A program made the translations under genes and the position numbers. Shown here one piece after another: positions 42,271 to 52,188 of a stretch of DNA of 64,000 nucleotides (position 1 is its first letter; the number at the start of each line of letters is the position of its first letter). Source of the DNA: Roseateles chitinivorans (GTDB lineage: Bacteria; Pseudomonadota; Gammaproteobacteria; Burkholderiales; Burkholderiaceae_C); the NCBI RefSeq assembly GCF_002761755.1, contig NZ_PEOG01000017.1, forward strand, positions 1 to 64,000, read 5' to 3'. The notes under the pieces were generated by a model. It ran no database searches. It was not told the origin of the DNA and was given only the letters and a program-made list of their open reading frames with translations.

Positions 42271-43995
42271 TCAGGCCGTGCCGGCCACCGCCGGCAGCTC
42301 CAGCGTGAACCGGGACCCGTGCCCGCTCTCGCTGTCGACCAGGATCCGTCCGCCCATCCGCTCCATCAGCTGCTTGCAGATGACCAGCCCGATGCCATGC
42401 CCGGGCTGCTCCTCGCGGCCGAGCCGGTTGAAGGGTTGGAAGAGCTGCGAGCGCTGCTCGACGCTCAGGCCGATGCCGTTGTCTACCACCTCGATGCGGA
42501 AGCCGCGCGACTCCGCGCTGGCGTGCACCTGGACCCATCCGCCGCGCCGGTTGTACTTGATCGCGTTGGAGATCAGGTTGTGCAGCACCTGCTCGAGCCG
42601 GATCGGATCGGCCTGGACCAGCGGCAGCGTGCTGTCCTCCTCCGGCGTCAGGCCGATCCGGAGGTCCACGCCCGCGGCCTGCGCCGCCGGCTGCGACAGT
42701 GCCACCACGCGCCGCAGCAGCGGCCCGGCCTGCAGGGGCAGCGACTGCACGGTCAGCGTGTTCGCCTCCGCCCGCGACAGCGTCATCATGTCCTCGATCA
42801 GCACCAGCAGGTGCTTGGCCGCCTCGTCGATGTGCCGGAGCCGCGCGCGCTGCGTCTCGTCCAGCGGCCGCTGCGGATCGTGCGCCAGCAGCTGGCTGAA
42901 GCCCAGCACCGCATTGAGCGGCGTGCGCAGCTCATGGCTCGCCTGGGACAGGAACTCGCTCTTGGTGCGGCTGGTCACCTCGGCCAGCTCGCGGGCCCGG
43001 TCCGCATCCTGCAGCCGCATGCGCTCGCCGAGTTCGCGCTGCAGCAGTTCGCCGCGCAGCCGCACCTGGCGCTGCAGCGCGCGGTTCCAGAGCAGCGCGA
43101 GGCCCAGGCCCAGCAGCACCAGCGCGAGCGCGATGCCCACGCCCCACAGCGCCCGGCGCTGCCAGCGCATCGCCGCGGTGTCCTGCGTGATCCAGCGGTC
43201 CGCGATCGCCTGCCGCTCGTCGTCGCCGATGCGCGTCAGCGCCTTGTCCAGGATGCGGCCCAGCATCGGCCAGTCGCGCCGGTAGCCGATGCCCAGCCCG
43301 TAGGCGAAGCCGATGTCCTCCACCACGCGCAGGTTGCCGATGCCGTCGCGCCGCATCAGGTAGGTCGCGCCGGCCAGGTCCATCACCGCCGCGCCGACCT
43401 CGCCGCCGGCCAGCCGGCGCAGCACGGTGCGATCGTCCACCTCCACCTGCAAGGGGTTGGTCGCGTAGCGGTCCCGCAGGAACTCCACCACCGCGTAACC
43501 GCGCGCCACCGCGACCGACTCGCCGGGCCGCAGCGGGTCGCCGCTCGTGCCGGCGCGCCGCAGCAGCACCGCCGGCACCGTGATGTAGGGGCGCGTGAAG
43601 CCGAAGCGCTGCGCCCGCTCGGGCGTCTCGCGCATCGACATCTGCAAGTCGAGCTCGCCGCTGGCGAGGTCGTCCAGGTTCTCGGCGAAGGTCTGCGGCG
43701 GCTGGAACTCGAAGCGCAGACCGGTCAGCTCCGACAGGCGCCGCGCATAGTCCAGCGACAGGCCGGTGATGCGCCCGTCCTCATCGACATAGGTGAAGGG
43801 ACCATAGCTCGCCGAGCCCCCCACCCGCAGCACCGGATGCTGCGCCACCCAGGCGCGTTCCTCGGCGGTGAGCCAGTCGCGCGGATCGGCATGGCCCTGC
43901 CCCGCCAGCGCCAGCCACGCCGCAACCACCGCCGCCAGCAGGGGCAGCAGCCGCGGCAGCGCGGGCAGGCATCGGGGAAGGAAATGCGGGACCAC
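42271..43995 (-). CDS. Sensor histidine kinase with periplasmic SBP3 domain
   Basis: The 574-residue kinase has a signal/anchor at about 12-33, then a family-3 solute-binding domain in the periplasm (about 55-270; YGPFTYVDEDGRITGLSLDY), one transmembrane helix (283-303), a coiled linker, HisKA with His354 in SQASHELRTPLNAV, and HATPase (LHNLISNAIKYN, FNRLGREEQPGHGIGLVI). It would sense an amino acid or similar small molecule and phosphorylate a response regulator. No regulator gene is adjacent, so its partner is elsewhere. Confidence 0.9.
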   Translation of the reverse strand: MVPHFLPRCLPALPRLLPLLAAVVAAWLALAGQGHADPRDWLTAEERAWVAQHPVLRVGGSASYGPFTYVDEDGRITGLSLDYARRLSELTGLRFEFQPPQTFAENLDDLASGELDLQMSMRETPERAQRFGFTRPYITVPAVLLRRAGTSGDPLRPGESVAVARGYAVVEFLRDRYATNPLQVEVDDRTVLRRLAGGEVGAAVMDLAGATYLMRRDGIGNLRVVEDIGFAYGLGIGYRRDWPMLGRILDKALTRIGDDERQAIADRWITQDTAAMRWQRRALWGVGIALALVLLGLGLALLWNRALQRQVRLRGELLQRELGERMRLQDADRARELAEVTSRTKSEFLSQASHELRTPLNAVLGFSQLLAHDPQRPLDETQRARLRHIDEAAKHLLVLIEDMMTLSRAEANTLTVQSLPLQAGPLLRRVVALSQPAAQAAGVDLRIGLTPEEDSTLPLVQADPIRLEQVLHNLISNAIKYNRRGGWVQVHASAESRGFRIEVVDNGIGLSVEQRSQLFQPFNRLGREEQPGHGIGLVICKQLMERMGGRILVDSESGHGSRFTLELPAVAGTA

Positions 43996-44107
43996 GGGCG
44001 GATTGTGGGCCCGCCCCCTGCGCCGCAGGACCCCGGCGCTCCCGCATCCGGGGGTGGTACCTGTCAGAACTGCCAGGGCCGTCCGGACGATCGGCGGCCG
44101 GCCCGCC

Positions 44108-45001
44108 TCAGCCGCGCAGCGACTCCCGCAGCCGCGCGCCGATCTCCGGCTTGTCCTGGAACGGGTCGGTCGGGTTGCGCAGCTGCATCACGTCCTCCAG
44201 CCGCGTCTGCACGGCCTTGAGCGCCTGCGGGTGGCTGAAGATGTAGAAGCGCTCCTCGTCCATGGCCTCGAACACCATCCGCGCCACGTCCGCCGCCGTC
44301 AGCTTGCCGGCGCTGACCGCCTTGTCGGTCATCGCCTGCGAGATCAGCTGGCTGCGGGTGGGCTTGTCGGCGCCCAGTTCGCCCGGGCGGTTGCGATGAC
44401 TCTGCGTGATGCCGGTCGGCACGAAGTACGGACACAGGACCGATGCCCGCACCTGGTCGGTCACCAGCGCGAGGTCCTGGTACAGCGTCTCGCTGAGCGA
44501 CACCACCGCGTGCTTGGACACGTTGTAGACGCCCATGTTGGGCGGGTTCAGCATGCCGGCCATCGACGCGGTGTTGACGATGTGCCCCTGCCACGCCGGA
44601 TCCTTGGCAGCGGCCGCCAGCATCATCGGGGTGAACAGGCGCACGCCGTGCACCACGCCCATCAGGTTGACGCCCAGGACCCATTCCCAGTCCGACAGCG
44701 CGTTCTCCCAGATCAGCCCGCCGGAGCCTACGCCGGCGTTGTTGAACACGAAGTTCGGCGCGCCGAAGCGCTCCTGCACCGCGGTGGCGAGCGCCTCCAT
44801 CTGGTCCGCCTTCGCGACGTCCACGCGCCGCGCCAGCACCGGATGGGCCGCGAACTCGGCGGCCGCCTGGTCCAGCGCGTCCTGCTGCACATCGCACAGC
44901 ACCAGGTTCATGCCGCGGGCGGCCGCCAGGCGCGCGACCTCGAGGCCGAAGCCCGAGCCCGCGCCGGTGATCACCGCCGTCTTGCCTTGGTAGTCCTTCA
45001 T
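44108..45001 (-). CDS. SDR family oxidoreductase
   Basis: Short-chain dehydrogenase/reductase of 297 residues. The NAD(P) motif TGAGSGFG lies at 12-19, the catalytic Ser in VNTASMAGM and Tyr-Lys in YNVSKHAVVSL. The chain is longer than the usual 250 residues and carries a C-terminal extension after 240. It is the last gene of the minus-strand fatty-acid cluster, 64 bases after the GST gene. The substrate, a hydroxy/keto compound, is not identifiable. Confidence 0.88.
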   Translation of the reverse strand: MKDYQGKTAVITGAGSGFGLEVARLAAARGMNLVLCDVQQDALDQAAAEFAAHPVLARRVDVAKADQMEALATAVQERFGAPNFVFNNAGVGSGGLIWENALSDWEWVLGVNLMGVVHGVRLFTPMMLAAAAKDPAWQGHIVNTASMAGMLNPPNMGVYNVSKHAVVSLSETLYQDLALVTDQVRASVLCPYFVPTGITQSHRNRPGELGADKPTRSQLISQAMTDKAVSAGKLTAADVARMVFEAMDEERFYIFSHPQALKAVQTRLEDVMQLRNPTDPFQDKPEIGARLRESLRG

Positions 45002-45065
45002 GCGCTTGTCTCCTTCGGGATGGTTGTGGGGCCGCCGCGCGGCGGCCGCGTCATGGGCCGACGGG

Positions 45066-45989
45066 CTATGCCTGCTTCAGCGTGTAGCGGATGCGCGGGA
45101 AGTGCACATGCACCCGGCCCGCGCGCCCGTCCTCGCGCGCCACCGTCACCGTGCGGCAGCTCAGCCCGACCAGCGTGCCGGCGACGGCATCGCGGGCGTA
45201 GTCATACGGCGTGACGGTCACCGGCTCGCCGGCTTCGAAGCCCTGGCCCGGCTCGACCTGCGCCGGCCGCGGCTGCGAGGCCCGGGCCAGTTCGATCGCC
45301 TCCGCGCCGTCGAGCTTGCCGGCCCGCTCGCCATGGCCGATCGCGGCCACCCGCGCCATCCAGGCCCGCAGGGCCTCATGCGGCGCCAGGATCTCGGCCA
45401 GCGGCCCGGTCCGGGTGATGAACCAAAGCGGGTGATAGACGCTCAGGTCGGCGATGCACGGCGCGTCGCCGAGCAGCCACGGCCGACCGTCGGCCAGCAT
45501 CTGCGACAGCCAGTCGAGGTACTGCGTCAGCGCGGCGCCGGCATCGCGGCCGCGCACCTGCGGCATGCCCTCGCTCATCGCCTTGCGGTCGGCGACGAAG
45601 AGCTTGAGCATGTCCGGCGGCGCCCCGGCGAACAGCGCCGTCGCACCGGCCGGCTGCATCGCATAGGGCAGCGCGGTCCAGAACAGGTCGGTGTCGGCCC
45701 ACTGCGCCAGCATGCGCGCCTGGCCTGCCACCGCGGCGGGGAACAGGCTGGGCGACGGCTGCCGCGCTTCCAGCACCTCGGCGATCAGCGCGGTGTCGCA
45801 GTAGATGTCGGCGCCGACCTGGAGGAAGGGCGTGCGGCGGTAGCCGCCGGTCAGCGCCACCACATCGGGCTTGGGCAGCATCATCGGCACCGTCACTGAC
45901 CGCCAGGCCAGGCCCTTGAGGCCCAGCATCAGCCGCGCCTTCTCGGCGAACGGGGAGCTGCTGTAGTGATGCAGGATCAGATCGCTCAT
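45066..45989 (-). CDS. Glutathione S-transferase family protein
   Basis: The 307-residue protein has a thioredoxin-like N-terminus, LILHHYSSSPFAEKARLML, with Ser in place of a Cys at the active-site position, and a helical C-terminal domain (about 95-210). A further 90-residue C-terminal segment with a small beta-rich look (YDYARDAVAGTLVG) is longer than common GSTs of about 210. A role in detoxification or CoA-linked chemistry is possible. It lies between GNAT and SDR genes in the same run. Confidence 0.82.
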   Translation of the reverse strand: MSDLILHHYSSSPFAEKARLMLGLKGLAWRSVTVPMMLPKPDVVALTGGYRRTPFLQVGADIYCDTALIAEVLEARQPSPSLFPAAVAGQARMLAQWADTDLFWTALPYAMQPAGATALFAGAPPDMLKLFVADRKAMSEGMPQVRGRDAGAALTQYLDWLSQMLADGRPWLLGDAPCIADLSVYHPLWFITRTGPLAEILAPHEALRAWMARVAAIGHGERAGKLDGAEAIELARASQPRPAQVEPGQGFEAGEPVTVTPYDYARDAVAGTLVGLSCRTVTVAREDGRAGRVHVHFPRIRYTLKQA

Positions 45990-46022
45990 GGGAACACTCC
46001 TGGGTCGGGGGGCGGCGGCGCA

Positions 46023-46496
46023 TCACGCCGCGGCGTCGCGTCGCATGTCGACATGGGGAATCCCGTCCTCGTCGTAGACCTCCGAGATCGGGTGGAAGCC
46101 GAAGCTGCCATAGAACGCGCGCAGATGCGCCTGCGCGCCCAGCTCGATCGCCTGGCCCGGCCAGAGGCGCTCGCATTCGCGCACCGCCTGGCTCATCAGC
46201 GCACGGCCCAGGCCTCCGCCACGCGCCGTCGGCGCGGTGATCACGCGACCGATGCGCGCGCTCCCGTCGCCGATCTCCGGCGGCAGCAGACGTGCATAGG
46301 CCAGGAGCGCCTCGGCGCCATCGGCGCCCGGCCCGAGCCCCTGCAGGTGCCAGGCGTGCTCGTCGAGCCCGTCCGGATCCAGGTAGAGGCAGCTCTGCTC
46401 GATGACGAACACCTGCGCGCGCAGGCGCAGCGCGCGGTACAGGCCGCGCGTGCCCAGCTCGTCGAAGGACTGGCAGATCCAGCGCGGGCCGGTCAT
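46023..46496 (-). CDS. GNAT family acetyltransferase (ElaA type)
   Basis: The 157-residue GNAT protein resembles ElaA: WICQSFDELGTRGLYRALRLR, RAQVFVIEQSCLYLDPDGLD, and an acetyl-CoA loop in RVITAPTARGGGLGRALM. The acceptor is unknown. Its ATG overlaps the stop of the CurA-type reductase gene by one base (46496), so it is translationally coupled to it. Confidence 0.88.
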   Translation of the reverse strand: MTGPRWICQSFDELGTRGLYRALRLRAQVFVIEQSCLYLDPDGLDEHAWHLQGLGPGADGAEALLAYARLLPPEIGDGSARIGRVITAPTARGGGLGRALMSQAVRECERLWPGQAIELGAQAHLRAFYGSFGFHPISEVYDEDGIPHVDMRRDAAA

Positions 46497-47515
46497 CAGA
46501 TCAGCTTCACCAGCTGCTTGCCGAAGTTGCGACCCTTGAGCAGGCCCAGGAAGGCCTCGGGCGCGCTCTCCAGGCCCTGCGCCACGCTCTCGCGGTACTT
46601 GAGCTTGCCGGTGGCCACCAGCGTGCCGAGCTCCTTGAGCGCCTCGGGCCACACCGCCATGTGCTCGGAGACGATGAAGCCCTCGATCTTCATCCGGTTC
46701 ACCAGGATCAGCTGCGGCGCGCTCATCGGGATCGGCTCGCCGTTGTAGCCGGCGATCATGCCGCACATGGCGACGCGGCTGAACGGGTTGGCGCGGTGCA
46801 TCACGGCGTCCAGGATCATGCCGCCGACGTTCTCGAAGTAGCCGTCGATGCCGTCCGGGCACTCGGCCTTCAGCGCGGCGGACAGCGACTTCACGTCGCC
46901 ATGCTGCTTGTAGTCGATGCAGGCGTCGAAGCCGAGTTCCTCGACGACGTAGCGGCACTTGTCGGCGCCGCCGGCGATGCCGACCGCGCGCGCACCGCGC
47001 ACCTTGGCCAGCTGGCCGACCGCGCCGCCCACCGCGCCGCTGGCGGCGCTGACGACGACGGTCTCGCCCGGCTTCGGATCGATGATCTTCGCCAGGCCGT
47101 ACCAGCCGGTGACGCCGGGCATGCCGACCGCGCCCAGGTAGGCCGACAGCGGCACATGCGTCGTGTCCACCTTCTGCAGCACGCCGCGCTGGCTGGCGTC
47201 GACCAGCTGGTACTCCTGCCAGCCGCCCATGCCGACGACCTTGTCGCCCACCGCGAAGTGGGCGTTGCGGGACTCGACCACCTCGCCGACGGTGCCGCCG
47301 ATCATCACCTCGTTCAGCGGCTGCGGCGTCGCATAGCTCTTGCCTTCGTTCATGCGGCCGCGCATGTAGGGGTCGAGGCTGAGGTAGTGGTTGCGCACCA
47401 GCACCTGGCCGTCGGCCACTGCCGGCACCGGCGTGCTGACCAGCTTGAAGTTGTCGGTGCCGGGTTCGCCGGTGGGGCGGGAGGCCAGCAGGATCTGGCG
47501 GTTCATCGTGCTCAT
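46496..47515 (-). CDS. NADP-dependent oxidoreductase (MDR, CurA-like)
   Basis: Medium-chain dehydrogenase/reductase of 339 residues, in the zinc-free CurA/leukotriene-B4 reductase group that reduces alpha,beta-unsaturated ketones with NADPH. LSLDPYMRGRMNEGKSY and the cofactor loop VVVSAASGAVGGAVGQLAK (about 150-168) are typical. ATG 47515 starts the conserved MNRQILLASRP region after three residues. It lies in the fatty-acid cluster, 71 bases after the thioesterase gene. Confidence 0.9.
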   Translation of the reverse strand: MSTMNRQILLASRPTGEPGTDNFKLVSTPVPAVADGQVLVRNHYLSLDPYMRGRMNEGKSYATPQPLNEVMIGGTVGEVVESRNAHFAVGDKVVGMGGWQEYQLVDASQRGVLQKVDTTHVPLSAYLGAVGMPGVTGWYGLAKIIDPKPGETVVVSAASGAVGGAVGQLAKVRGARAVGIAGGADKCRYVVEELGFDACIDYKQHGDVKSLSAALKAECPDGIDGYFENVGGMILDAVMHRANPFSRVAMCGMIAGYNGEPIPMSAPQLILVNRMKIEGFIVSEHMAVWPEALKELGTLVATGKLKYRESVAQGLESAPEAFLGLLKGRNFGKQLVKLI

Positions 47516-47586
47516 GCGTCTCTCCTCGTGAGCGGGAAATCGGAAGGGGTCGGTTGAACGGGAATCGCCGTCAGGCCGTCGGGCGC

Positions 47587-48045
47587 TCAGCCCTCGGTGC
47601 GCTGCAGCGCCTTGAGGCTGCGGCCCTTGCCGGGCAGCGCCTTGAGGTACTTGAAGGTGCCGGTCGAGTGCGCGCACAGCCGGCCGTCCTCGCCATAGAC
47701 CGAGCCGTCGCAGAAGGCCATCGTCGTGGAGCGGTGCAGCAGCCGGCCCACCGCGCGCAGCGCGCCTTCGCCGGGGCGCATGAAGCTGGTCTTCATCTCC
47801 ACCGTCACCACGCCCGGCCCGAAGCCGGGCTGGTCGCGGTGCACGCTGCGCGCCGCATGGGCCATGGCCACGTCCAGCAGCGTCATCAGCACGCCGCCGT
47901 GCGCGACTTCCCAGGAGTTCAGGTGCAGCTCGCGGATGTCGACCCGCAGCTCGGCCTCGCCCTCGTCGATGCGCACCAGCTCGAAGCCCAGTTGCTGGAC
48001 GAAGGGGATGTGGACGGGAAATTTCAGCGGCGGTTCTTCAGTCAC
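47587..48045 (-). CDS. PaaI family acyl-CoA thioesterase
   Basis: Hotdog-fold thioesterase of 152 residues. The core helix HGGVLMTLLDVAMAHAAR with VVTVEMKTSFMRPGEG after it is the PaaI/4HBT signature. It releases CoA from acyl- or aryl-CoA thioesters. It follows an SDR gene after a 141-base gap that carries a dispersed hairpin repeat, in the beta-oxidation run. Confidence 0.9.
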   Translation of the reverse strand: MTEEPPLKFPVHIPFVQQLGFELVRIDEGEAELRVDIRELHLNSWEVAHGGVLMTLLDVAMAHAARSVHRDQPGFGPGVVTVEMKTSFMRPGEGALRAVGRLLHRSTTMAFCDGSVYGEDGRLCAHSTGTFKYLKALPGKGRSLKALQRTEG

Positions 48046-48103
48046 AACAACCTCGAATCAGGAACATTCGCGCCCCCATCGGCATCGCGCCCCCAACCCA
48101 GCA

Positions 48104-48183
48104 GAGCCCGGAGGACCGGCTCCGCCGATCCTCTCGGGCTGCCCCCCGGTGGGGGGGCGCGCGAAGCGCGTAGGGGGCGGAGC
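48104..48183. repeat. Dispersed palindromic repeat, copy 1
   Basis: A hairpin AGCCCGGAGGA...TCCTCTCGGGCT is followed by GCCCCCCGGTGGGGGG and GCGCGCGAAGCGCG then TAGGGGGCGGAGCC. The same order of modules recurs at 50908-50982. Similar intergenic palindromes are common in Burkholderiales. It lies between the SDR and thioesterase genes. Confidence 0.55.
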
Positions 48184-48186
48184 CAA

Positions 48187-48978
48187 TCAGCTGCCATGGA
48201 CGGCGGACACGCCGCCATCGACCGCGAGGATCTGCCCGGTGATGTGCTTCCCGGCGCGGCTCGCGAACAGCAGGGCGGCGCCCTTGAGGTCCTCATCATC
48301 GCCGATGCGCTTGAGCGGCGCGTGCTCGGCGAGCTTGTCCTCGCCGATCGCGGCCATCAGGCCCTTGGTCATCTTGCTGGGGAAGAAGCCCGGCGCCAGC
48401 GCATTGACGGTGATGCCATGCACGCCCCACTCGCCGGCCAGCGCGCGGGTGAAGTTCACCGCCGCGCCCTTGCTGGTGTTGTAGGCGATGGTCTTCATCA
48501 TCCCGCTGTTGCCGCCCAGGCCGGCGATCGAGGCCACGTTGATGATGCGGCCCGACTTGCGCGGGATCATGCTGCGGCGCGCGACCTCCTGGCTCATCAC
48601 GAACAGGCTGCGGATGTTCAGGTCCATGACCTTGTCCCAGGCCTCGACCGGATGGTCCTCGGCCGGCGCGCCCCAGGTGGCGCCGGCGTTGTTGACCAGG
48701 ATGTCGATCTGGCCGAGCCGGGCGATCGTCTGCTCGACGATGCCGCGCGCCTGCGCCTCGTCGGAGGCGTCGGCGGCGATCCATTGCGCCGCGATGCCGC
48801 GCGCCTTCAGATGCGCCACCGCCTCCTCCAGGTCGGCCGCCTTGCGCGAGCTCAGCATCAGCGTCGCGCCGGCCTCGCCCAGCGCCTCGGCGATCTGCAG
48901 GCCCAGCCCGCGCGATCCGCCGGTCACCAGGGCCACCTGGCCGGTCAGGTCGAAGAGATCCTGCACCTTGCTGCTCAT
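48187..48978 (-). CDS. SDR family oxidoreductase (beta-oxidation cluster)
   Basis: Short-chain dehydrogenase of 263 residues, close to 3-oxoacyl-ACP/gluconate 5-dehydrogenase types. The cofactor loop TGGSRGLGLQIAEALGEAG is at about 19-37, catalytic Ser in VASIAGLGG, and YNTSKGAAVNFTRAL carries Tyr and Lys. It probably oxidises a 3-hydroxyacyl or similar intermediate. It lies 57 bases after the acyl-CoA dehydrogenase gene. Confidence 0.9.
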   Translation of the reverse strand: MSSKVQDLFDLTGQVALVTGGSRGLGLQIAEALGEAGATLMLSSRKAADLEEAVAHLKARGIAAQWIAADASDEAQARGIVEQTIARLGQIDILVNNAGATWGAPAEDHPVEAWDKVMDLNIRSLFVMSQEVARRSMIPRKSGRIINVASIAGLGGNSGMMKTIAYNTSKGAAVNFTRALAGEWGVHGITVNALAPGFFPSKMTKGLMAAIGEDKLAEHAPLKRIGDDEDLKGAALLFASRAGKHITGQILAVDGGVSAVHGS

Positions 48979-49035
48979 CGTCGTCTCCTTGATGTCGTTG
49001 ATGTCGTCGTCGATCGCGCGCGGCCGCCCGCGGCC

Positions 49036-50859
49036 TCAGAACCAGGCGTCGCGCATCTCGCGCGTGAGCGCCTCGCGCCGCGCCACCACGCCCAGCCAGG
49101 CATGGATCTTGGGCAGCTCGTAGGCGAAGAAGTAGCGCTGCGCGGCCCGCTTGCCCTGGGCGAAGTCGCTCTCGAGGTCGGTGCCTTCCAGCGCCAGCAC
49201 CACCTCCAGCCAGATCCACGCCAGCACGGTGTGGCCGAAGGCCTGCAGATACGGCGTCGCGTTGGCCAGCGCCTCCTCCGGCTCGCCGGTGGACCAGGCC
49301 TTCTTGGTCGCGCCTCCCACCGCGGCCAGCGCCGCGCCGAGCTCGTTGGCGGCCTCGGCCAGCCCCGGCACCTGGCCGGCGCGCTGCGCGGTGTCACTGA
49401 TGCGCCCGGCCAGCGCCATCAGCGCCTGGCCGCCGTCCATCACCACCTTGCGGCCGAGCAGGTCCAGCGCCTGGATGCCATGCGTGCCCTCGTGGATCAT
49501 GTTCAGGCGGTTGTCGCGCCAGTACTGCTCCACCGGGAAGTCGCGGGTGTAGCCATAGCCGCCCAGCACCTGGATCGCCAGCGAGTTGGCCTCCAGGCAC
49601 CACTCGCTGGGCCAGCTCTTGGCGATCGGGATCAGCACGTCCAGCAGCAGCCGGGCAGCGGCGGCCTCCTCCGGCGTGCCGGTGTGCTGCTCGTCGACGA
49701 GGCGGGCGCAGAACAGCTCCAGCGCCAGACCGCCCTCGACGTAGCTCTTCTGCGCCAGCAGCATGCGCTTGACGTCGGCGTGCTCGATGATCGGCCGCTG
49801 CGGCTGCGACGCGTCCTTGCCGGCCGCGGTCATCGGCCGGCCTTGCGGACGCTGGCGCGCGTAGTCCAGGCTGGCCTCGTAGCCGGCATAGCCCAGCATC
49901 ACCGCGCCGAGGCCGACGCCGATGCGGGCCTCGTTCATCATGTGGAACATGCAGCGCAGGCCCTCGCCCGGCTTGCCGACCAGGTAGCCGATCGCGCCGG
50001 GCCGGCCGCCCGGCAACTGGCGGCCCTCGCCGAAGTTGAGCAGGCAGTTGGTCGTGCCGCGGTAGCCGAGCTTGTGGTTGAGCCCCGCGAGCGCCACGTC
50101 GTTGCGCTCGCCGGTGAGGCGCCCGTCGGTGTCCACCAGGTGCTTGGGCACGATGAACAGCGAGATGCCCTTGGTGCCCGGCAGCGGCTTGCCGTCGGGC
50201 CCGGGGATCTTGGCCAGCACCAGGTGGACGATGTTCTCGGTGATCTCGTGCTCGCCGCCGGAGATCCACATCTTGTTGCCGGTGAGGCGGTAGCGGGGGC
50301 CGAGCGGATCGGCCTCGAAGTCGGCGCCATCGGGCTCGGCGCGCGTCGCGACATCCGACAGCGACGACCCCGCCTGCGGCTCCGACAGGCACATCGTGCC
50401 GAACCAGCGGCCGGAGAACTCGTTCATCGCGAAGACCTCGCGCTGAACCGGCGTGCCGTGCGCCATCAGCAGGTTGGCATTGCCGTTGGTCAGCATCGCG
50501 TAGCCGCCCATGGCGACGCTCGCCTTGCTGAAGAAGCAGTTGGCGGCCATCTCGATCACGCACGGCAGCTGCAGTCCGCCATGCTCGGCGTCCTGAGCGG
50601 CGGCCAGCATGCCCGACTCCACATAGGCGGCAAGCGCCTCATGCGTCGCCTGCGGCAGATGGACGCGCTCGCCGTCGAAGCGGGGCTCCTCGGTGTCGGC
50701 CAGGCGGTTGAACGGCGCGAACTTCTCACGCGCGATCCGCTCGCAGGTATCGAGCACCGCGTCGAAGGTCTCCCGCGAGTGCTCCGAGAAGCGCTCGCGC
50801 GCCGAGAGTCGGTCGACCTTCAGCCAGTGATACAGCAGGAAGTCCAGGGTCTGGCGCAT
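49036..50859 (-). CDS. Acyl-CoA dehydrogenase with C-terminal domain
   Basis: FAD-dependent acyl-CoA dehydrogenase of 607 residues, the long form with an extra C-terminal helical domain. MCLSEPQAGSSLSDVATRAEP and KMWISGGEHEITENIVHLVLAK bind flavin and substrate. The catalytic Glu is in MIHEGTHGIQALDLLGRK. ATG 50859 (MRQTLDFLLYHWL) starts the conserved region. It performs the first step of beta-oxidation, with thiolase upstream and SDR downstream. Confidence 0.92.
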   Translation of the reverse strand: MRQTLDFLLYHWLKVDRLSARERFSEHSRETFDAVLDTCERIAREKFAPFNRLADTEEPRFDGERVHLPQATHEALAAYVESGMLAAAQDAEHGGLQLPCVIEMAANCFFSKASVAMGGYAMLTNGNANLLMAHGTPVQREVFAMNEFSGRWFGTMCLSEPQAGSSLSDVATRAEPDGADFEADPLGPRYRLTGNKMWISGGEHEITENIVHLVLAKIPGPDGKPLPGTKGISLFIVPKHLVDTDGRLTGERNDVALAGLNHKLGYRGTTNCLLNFGEGRQLPGGRPGAIGYLVGKPGEGLRCMFHMMNEARIGVGLGAVMLGYAGYEASLDYARQRPQGRPMTAAGKDASQPQRPIIEHADVKRMLLAQKSYVEGGLALELFCARLVDEQHTGTPEEAAAARLLLDVLIPIAKSWPSEWCLEANSLAIQVLGGYGYTRDFPVEQYWRDNRLNMIHEGTHGIQALDLLGRKVVMDGGQALMALAGRISDTAQRAGQVPGLAEAANELGAALAAVGGATKKAWSTGEPEEALANATPYLQAFGHTVLAWIWLEVVLALEGTDLESDFAQGKRAAQRYFFAYELPKIHAWLGVVARREALTREMRDAWF

Positions 50860-50907
50860 GAGCACCTCACGAAGGAGGCGGGGCGCAGCCCGCCGACATA
50901 TCAAGCG

Positions 50908-50982
50908 GCGCCAGGGGACCCGGCTTTGCCGGACCCTCGGGCTCGCCCCCTGAGGGGGCCGGCGTCAGCCGGTAGGGGTGCT
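50908..50982. repeat. Dispersed palindromic repeat, copy 2
   Basis: GGGGACCCGGCTTTGCCGGACCC is followed by CTCGGGCTCGCCCCCTGAGG-type and GGCGTCAGCCGGTAGGGG modules in the acyl-CoA dehydrogenase/thiolase gap. The module order is shared with 48104-48183, but the sequence has diverged. It may stabilise mRNA ends between cistrons. Confidence 0.55.
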
Positions 50983-50984
50983 CG

Positions 50985-52160
<1,176 letters not shown>

Positions 52161-52188
52161 TCTGTTGCTCCTGTTCGCGTCCGCGGGG

